From the NCBI GenBank assembly GCA_023227825.1, contig JALOCJ010000005.1:124001-188000 (forward strand): DNA of 64,000 bases, read 5' to 3'. Below are positions 62,290 to 64,000 of the stretch, piece after piece (the stretch's first letter is position 1; each line of letters starts with the position of its first letter). Origin of the DNA: Candidatus Cloacimonas sp. (GTDB lineage: Bacteria > Cloacimonadota > Cloacimonadia > Cloacimonadales > Cloacimonadaceae). Made by a program: the position numbers and the translations under genes. Below the pieces are notes generated by a model that saw nothing but the letters and a program-made list of their open reading frames with translations, was not told where the DNA came from and did not search any database.

Positions 62290-64000
62290 ATGTTTTCGTC
62301 TATCCGCAAAAGAAACGGTTCAATCGTTGTTTTCAATCAACAAAAAATAGCCAAAGCAATTGAAAGTGCTGGACTTGCCACAGGTGAATTCGGAAAAGAT
62401 ATTGCTGCGGTTTTAACTTTACGGGTGCTTAATTTGGCACAGCAGGTTATTCAGGATGAAATTCCCGAAGTGGAAAAGATTCAGGATATTGTAGAAGAGG
62501 TTTTGCTTGCCTCACCTTATAAAAAGACCGCCAAGTCCTATATTATTTATCGTGATCAACATTCACGGATACGGGAACTGGTTTCCAAAGCCAGTGTAGA
62601 TTTGATAGATCAATATTTGGAAAAATTGGATTGGCAGGTGAATGAAAATTCCAATATGGCTTATTCGCTGCAGGGATTGAATAACTACATTGCTTCGGAA
62701 GTAAGTAAGACCTACTGGCTGAATAAAATTTATCCTCCGGAAATTCGGGAGGCACATTTAAGCGGGGATTTGCATATCCACGATTTGGGTCAACTTTCTG
62801 TTTATTGTGTAGGTTGGGATTTGATGGATTTGCTTTTAACCGGTTTTTGCGGAGCAGAAGGCAAAGTGGAAAGCACTCCTGCCAAGCATTTTAGAAGTGC
62901 TTTAGGGCAAATTGTTAATTTCTTTTATACTCTGCAAGGTGAAGCAGCCGGGGCTCAGGCATTTTCCAGTTTTGACACTCTTTTAGCTCCTTTTATTTAT
63001 TACGACGGGCTTAATTACACAGAGGTAAAACAGGCGCTGCAGGAATTTGTTTTCAATATCAATGTTCCAACGCGTGTCGGTTTTCAAACCCCTTTCACCA
63101 ATATCACTTTAGATTTAAAGCCCCATCAGCTCTACAAAGATCAGGCAGTTATCATTGGCGGCAAACCAAAAGATAAGACCTACGGGGATTTTCAAGCAGA
63201 AATGGATATGCTGAACAAAGCATTTCTGGAAGTGATGATTGAAGGTGATGCCAAAGGAAGGGTTTTCACTTTTCCTATTCCAACTTATAATATCACCAGG
63301 GATTTTGAATGGGATAACCCCAATCTGAATTATTTATGGGAAGCAACTGCCAAATATGGTATTCCCTATTTTTCCAATTTTGTAAATTCCGATATGGACC
63401 CCAAAGATGCACGCAGTATGTGTTGTCGTTTACGTTTGGATACCCGTAAACTGGAAACCAGAGGTGGAGGGCTTTTCGGAGCTAATCCTTTAACCGGTTC
63501 CATTGGAGTGGTAACTATTAATTTACCTCGCATCGGGTATCTGGCAAAAACCGAAGAGGAATTTTTTTCTCTTTTGGAGGAGCGTTTGCTGCTGGCTAAA
63601 AAATCCCTGGAAATAAAACGCAAAGTTCTGGAAAATTTTACGGAAGGCGGACTTTATCCTTATACCAAGTTCTATTTAAAAAGCATCTATGAACGCTTTC
63701 AGCAATACTGGAAAAACCATTTTTCCACCATTGGCATAATTGGGATGAATGAAGCAATGCAAAACTTTATGAATGAGAACTTAGGAACAAAAAAAGCACA
63801 AGCATTTGCCTTAAAAATTATGGATTACCTGCGTAAACGGTTGCTGGAATTTCAGGAAGAAACACAGAATAACTATAATCTGGAAGCAACTCCTGCCGAA
63901 GGAACAAGCTACCGTTTAGCTCTTTTGGATAAAAAACAATTCCCTAATATTATCTGTGCCAATTGTGATGACGATTCACCTTTTTATACTAACAGCAGTC
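62290..64000 (+). CDS. nrdD: anaerobic ribonucleoside-triphosphate reductase (3' end outside window)
   Basis: 570 codons are visible of this class III reductase, which makes dNTPs without oxygen using a glycyl radical. Residues about 1-92 are an ATP-cone (SIRKRNGSIVVFNQQKIAKAI). The NrdD catalytic core follows: GDLHIHDLG, GAQAFSSFDTLLAP, NINVPTRVGFQTPF, SMCCRLRLD (active-site cysteine region) and RGGGLFGANPLTGSIGVVTINL. The glycyl-radical site and C-terminal zinc motif lie beyond the window edge. The ATG at 62290 is preceded by atagaggttctgag. It is consistent with the anaerobic enzymes elsewhere in the window. Confidence 0.95.
   Translation, partial: MFSSIRKRNGSIVVFNQQKIAKAIESAGLATGEFGKDIAAVLTLRVLNLAQQVIQDEIPEVEKIQDIVEEVLLASPYKKTAKSYIIYRDQHSRIRELVSKASVDLIDQYLEKLDWQVNENSNMAYSLQGLNNYIASEVSKTYWLNKIYPPEIREAHLSGDLHIHDLGQLSVYCVGWDLMDLLLTGFCGAEGKVESTPAKHFRSALGQIVNFFYTLQGEAAGAQAFSSFDTLLAPFIYYDGLNYTEVKQALQEFVFNINVPTRVGFQTPFTNITLDLKPHQLYKDQAVIIGGKPKDKTYGDFQAEMDMLNKAFLEVMIEGDAKGRVFTFPIPTYNITRDFEWDNPNLNYLWEATAKYGIPYFSNFVNSDMDPKDARSMCCRLRLDTRKLETRGGGLFGANPLTGSIGVVTINLPRIGYLAKTEEEFFSLLEERLLLAKKSLEIKRKVLENFTEGGLYPYTKFYLKSIYERFQQYWKNHFSTIGIIGMNEAMQNFMNENLGTKKAQAFALKIMDYLRKRLLEFQEETQNNYNLEATPAEGTSYRLALLDKKQFPNIICANCDDDSPFYTNSS

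Overview
The window is AT-rich bacterial chromosome and is densely packed with genes. It probably comes from the Fibrobacteres-Chlorobi-Bacteroidetes side of the tree. The best overall match I can infer from memory is a Candidatus Cloacimonas-like anaerobe (Cloacimonadota). Support for this comes from a PorV-type outer-membrane protein next to a secreted M6 peptidase with a type IX secretion (T9SS) tail, a gingipain-like (C25) protein, a FlgD-type C-terminal domain, a DUF2723 membrane protein, an anaerobic class III ribonucleotide reductase, and several 4Fe-4S proteins. The species assignment is inference; no rRNA gene is present.

Layout. Positions 1-7 kb hold a phosphate module. The tail of a PhoR-like histidine kinase overlaps a small sigma-70-type factor gene on the + strand. 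Convergent to them is a complete porin-pstS-pstC-pstA-pstB-phoU operon whose promoter region carries two TTAACA boxes 22 bp apart. Positions 7-12 kb carry LemA, an MscS channel, a HAD phosphatase, a YjbQ protein, a small barrel protein and a UDP-GlcNAc 2-epimerase. Positions 12-20 kb (- strand) carry a 1133-residue secreted C25 peptidase fused to a peptidylarginine-deiminase domain, then ribosomal protein S1 and a fused CMP kinase-IspH. Positions 20-24 kb hold a secreted protein, an amino-acid racemase and a GNAT acetyltransferase.

Positions 23.9-30 kb (- strand) form the most unusual region. An AAA ATPase is followed by a RecQ helicase carrying a phosphoribosyltransferase-like tail. Then come a DprA-like/DUF488 fusion, a second DUF488 protein, a 34-bp tandem repeat array, and a probable dual-OB-fold protein. 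The central genes overlap by a few bases and look like one DNA-processing or defence cassette.

Positions 30-37 kb carry tRNA-Leu(CAA), PorV, the M6 peptidase and three small related membrane proteins. Positions 38-53 kb form a long + strand housekeeping run: 7TM-HD phosphodiesterase, YbeY, a CNNM/CorC protein, a DUF3108-like protein, VanZ, an ABC ATPase, a Gx transporter, PBP1A, GT2, a GlmU-like protein, RicT/PSP1, RlmN, DeoC with a ferredoxin-type cysteine motif, and a tandem ThyX. Positions 53.2-54.3 kb are a 1-kb non-coding stretch with a perfect 29-bp palindrome, a candidate small RNA and a 64-bp direct repeat. Positions 54-64 kb carry an aminotransferase, two sugar-type ABC permeases, a DUF2723 protein, a NapH-like/ferredoxin pair and the 5' part of nrdD.

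The intergenic spaces hold several families of short dispersed repeats: an 11-bp iteron array present twice in inverted orientation, hairpin elements with a common GACGGGGAC/GTCCTCGTC core, and a 26-bp element present at 43.1 and 54.2 kb. These appear to be genome-specific and are described individually.
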